A DNA stretch of 64,000 nucleotides from Croceicoccus gelatinilyticus (GTDB lineage: Bacteria; Pseudomonadota; Alphaproteobacteria; Sphingomonadales; Sphingomonadaceae), in contig NZ_JAHCBF010000004.1 of assembly GCF_018398395.1 (NCBI RefSeq), forward strand, positions 248,001 to 312,000, written 5' to 3'. Shown piece after piece: positions 63,518 through 64,000 of this stretch; within the stretch, counting starts at the first letter, position 1; the number at the start of each line of letters is the position of its first letter. The translations under genes were made by a program, and so were the position numbers. The notes beneath the pieces were generated by a model, which saw only the letters and a program-made list of their open reading frames with translations, was not told the origin of the DNA and did not search any database.

Positions 63518-64000
63518 ATGGCCTACAACCATGAGGATCTGAGCAGCAGCGCCTTTGACGGCAGCGGCAACGAGGAACGGCGTCTCGCCGAGCTCGAGGC
63601 GTATGAGATTCTCGATACGGAGGCGGAGCGTGGTTTCGACGATATCGTCTTCCTCGCCAAGAACGCCTGCGGAACGCCGGTCGCCCTGATCAGCCTGGTC
63701 GACGACAAGCGCCAGTGGTTCAAGGCGCGGTCCGGTTTCGATGCCTGCGAAACGCCGCTCGGCTCTTCGGTTTGCCGTCACGGTCTTGCATCGCGCAACC
63801 TGCTCGTCATTCCCGACCTTACGGCCGATGCGCGCACGCGGGAAAATCCGCTGGTTACGGACGACCCGTGCATCCGGTTCTATGCCGGCGCGCCTCTCGT
63901 CACTCCGCGCGGCACGGTCATCGGCATGCTTTGCGTGATCGATACCAAGGTGCGGCCCGAAGGGCTGACCTGCGATCAGCAGCGTTCTTTGCAGGCGCTG
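63518..64000 (+). CDS. GAF-domain signalling protein, N-terminal part
   Basis: 161 codons visible, open to the right edge. It starts MAYNHEDLSSSAFDG, then RRLAELEAYEILDTEAERGF and the GAF domain (ACGTPVALISLVDDKRQWFK, FYAGAPLVTPRGTVIGMLCV). This N-terminal layout is typical of GAF proteins with a downstream histidine kinase or GGDEF domain, but the output domain is outside the window. Confidence 0.8.
   Translation, partial: MAYNHEDLSSSAFDGSGNEERRLAELEAYEILDTEAERGFDDIVFLAKNACGTPVALISLVDDKRQWFKARSGFDACETPLGSSVCRHGLASRNLLVIPDLTADARTRENPLVTDDPCIRFYAGAPLVTPRGTVIGMLCVIDTKVRPEGLTCDQQRSLQAL

Noticed and set aside
1-64000. CRISPR array, rRNA or tRNA genes
   Set aside because: No regularly spaced identical repeats, and no recognisable rRNA or tRNA sequence noticed by eye; a tRNAscan-SE run would settle the tRNA question.

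Overview
The window is a G+C-rich chromosomal segment of an alphaproteobacterium, most probably in the order Sphingomonadales (Erythrobacteraceae or Novosphingobium-like). I infer this from the dnaA-rpsT neighbourhood, the mutM-ubiE-ubiB-coaBC gene order, DapB/DapE lysine synthesis, HflK/HflC with a DegP-type protease, a twin-helix HIG1 protein next to a cobalamin adenosyltransferase, and codon use dominated by G/C at third positions. No database search was possible. I recognised no rRNA, tRNA, CRISPR array, insertion sequence or prophage.

Layout. 0-6.6 kb (minus strand): rpsT, dnaA, mutM, ubiE, ubiB, a membrane protein and the start of coaBC, covering replication initiation, base-excision repair, ubiquinone and CoA synthesis. 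6.9-20.8 kb: MoeB/ThiF-like protein, an MBL hydrolase, nadA, a DUF2254 protein, an EamA exporter, lipB, a PmtA-like methyltransferase, arsC overlapping a [2Fe-2S] molybdenum-hydroxylase subunit, a HAD phosphatase, rpmJ, galE, a tandem-PilZ protein and a DUF418 protein. 21-31 kb: a lipoprotein gene broken by one in-frame TAG, an M14 carboxypeptidase, dapE, a dicarboxylate symporter, enoyl-CoA hydratase, XdhC, nth, dapB and a sirtuin. 31.2-34.9 kb is the one accessory-looking stretch. It has lower G+C, small unknown genes, an orphan Imm8-like immunity gene, and short repeats before and after two successive genes.

34.9-41 kb: maeB, mutS and small conserved proteins. 41-47.3 kb: an iron-acquisition cluster (exbB, exbD, tonB, catecholate-type TonB-dependent receptor, PKHD hydroxylase, haem-type membrane protein, PepSY protein) with a candidate Fur box in front. 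47.3-54.4 kb: adenosyltransferase, HIG1 protein, gluQ, an intergenic cluster of DnaA-box-like motifs, an HNH nuclease, hemH, a large molybdenum hydroxylase subunit and the Mrp/ApbC Fe-S carrier. 54.6-64 kb: hflK-hflC-degP envelope protein quality control, a class A penicillin-binding protein, msrB-nfeD-qmcA, a secreted unknown, and the N-terminus of a GAF-domain signalling protein.

Most genes are ordinary core chromosome. The best candidates for something new are the repeat-flanked pair with the orphan immunity gene (33.1-34.4 kb), the amber-interrupted lipoprotein (20986-21594), the DnaA-box-like array (48974-49029), and the molybdenum hydroxylase whose small subunit, large subunit and maturation factor lie at three separate places in the window.
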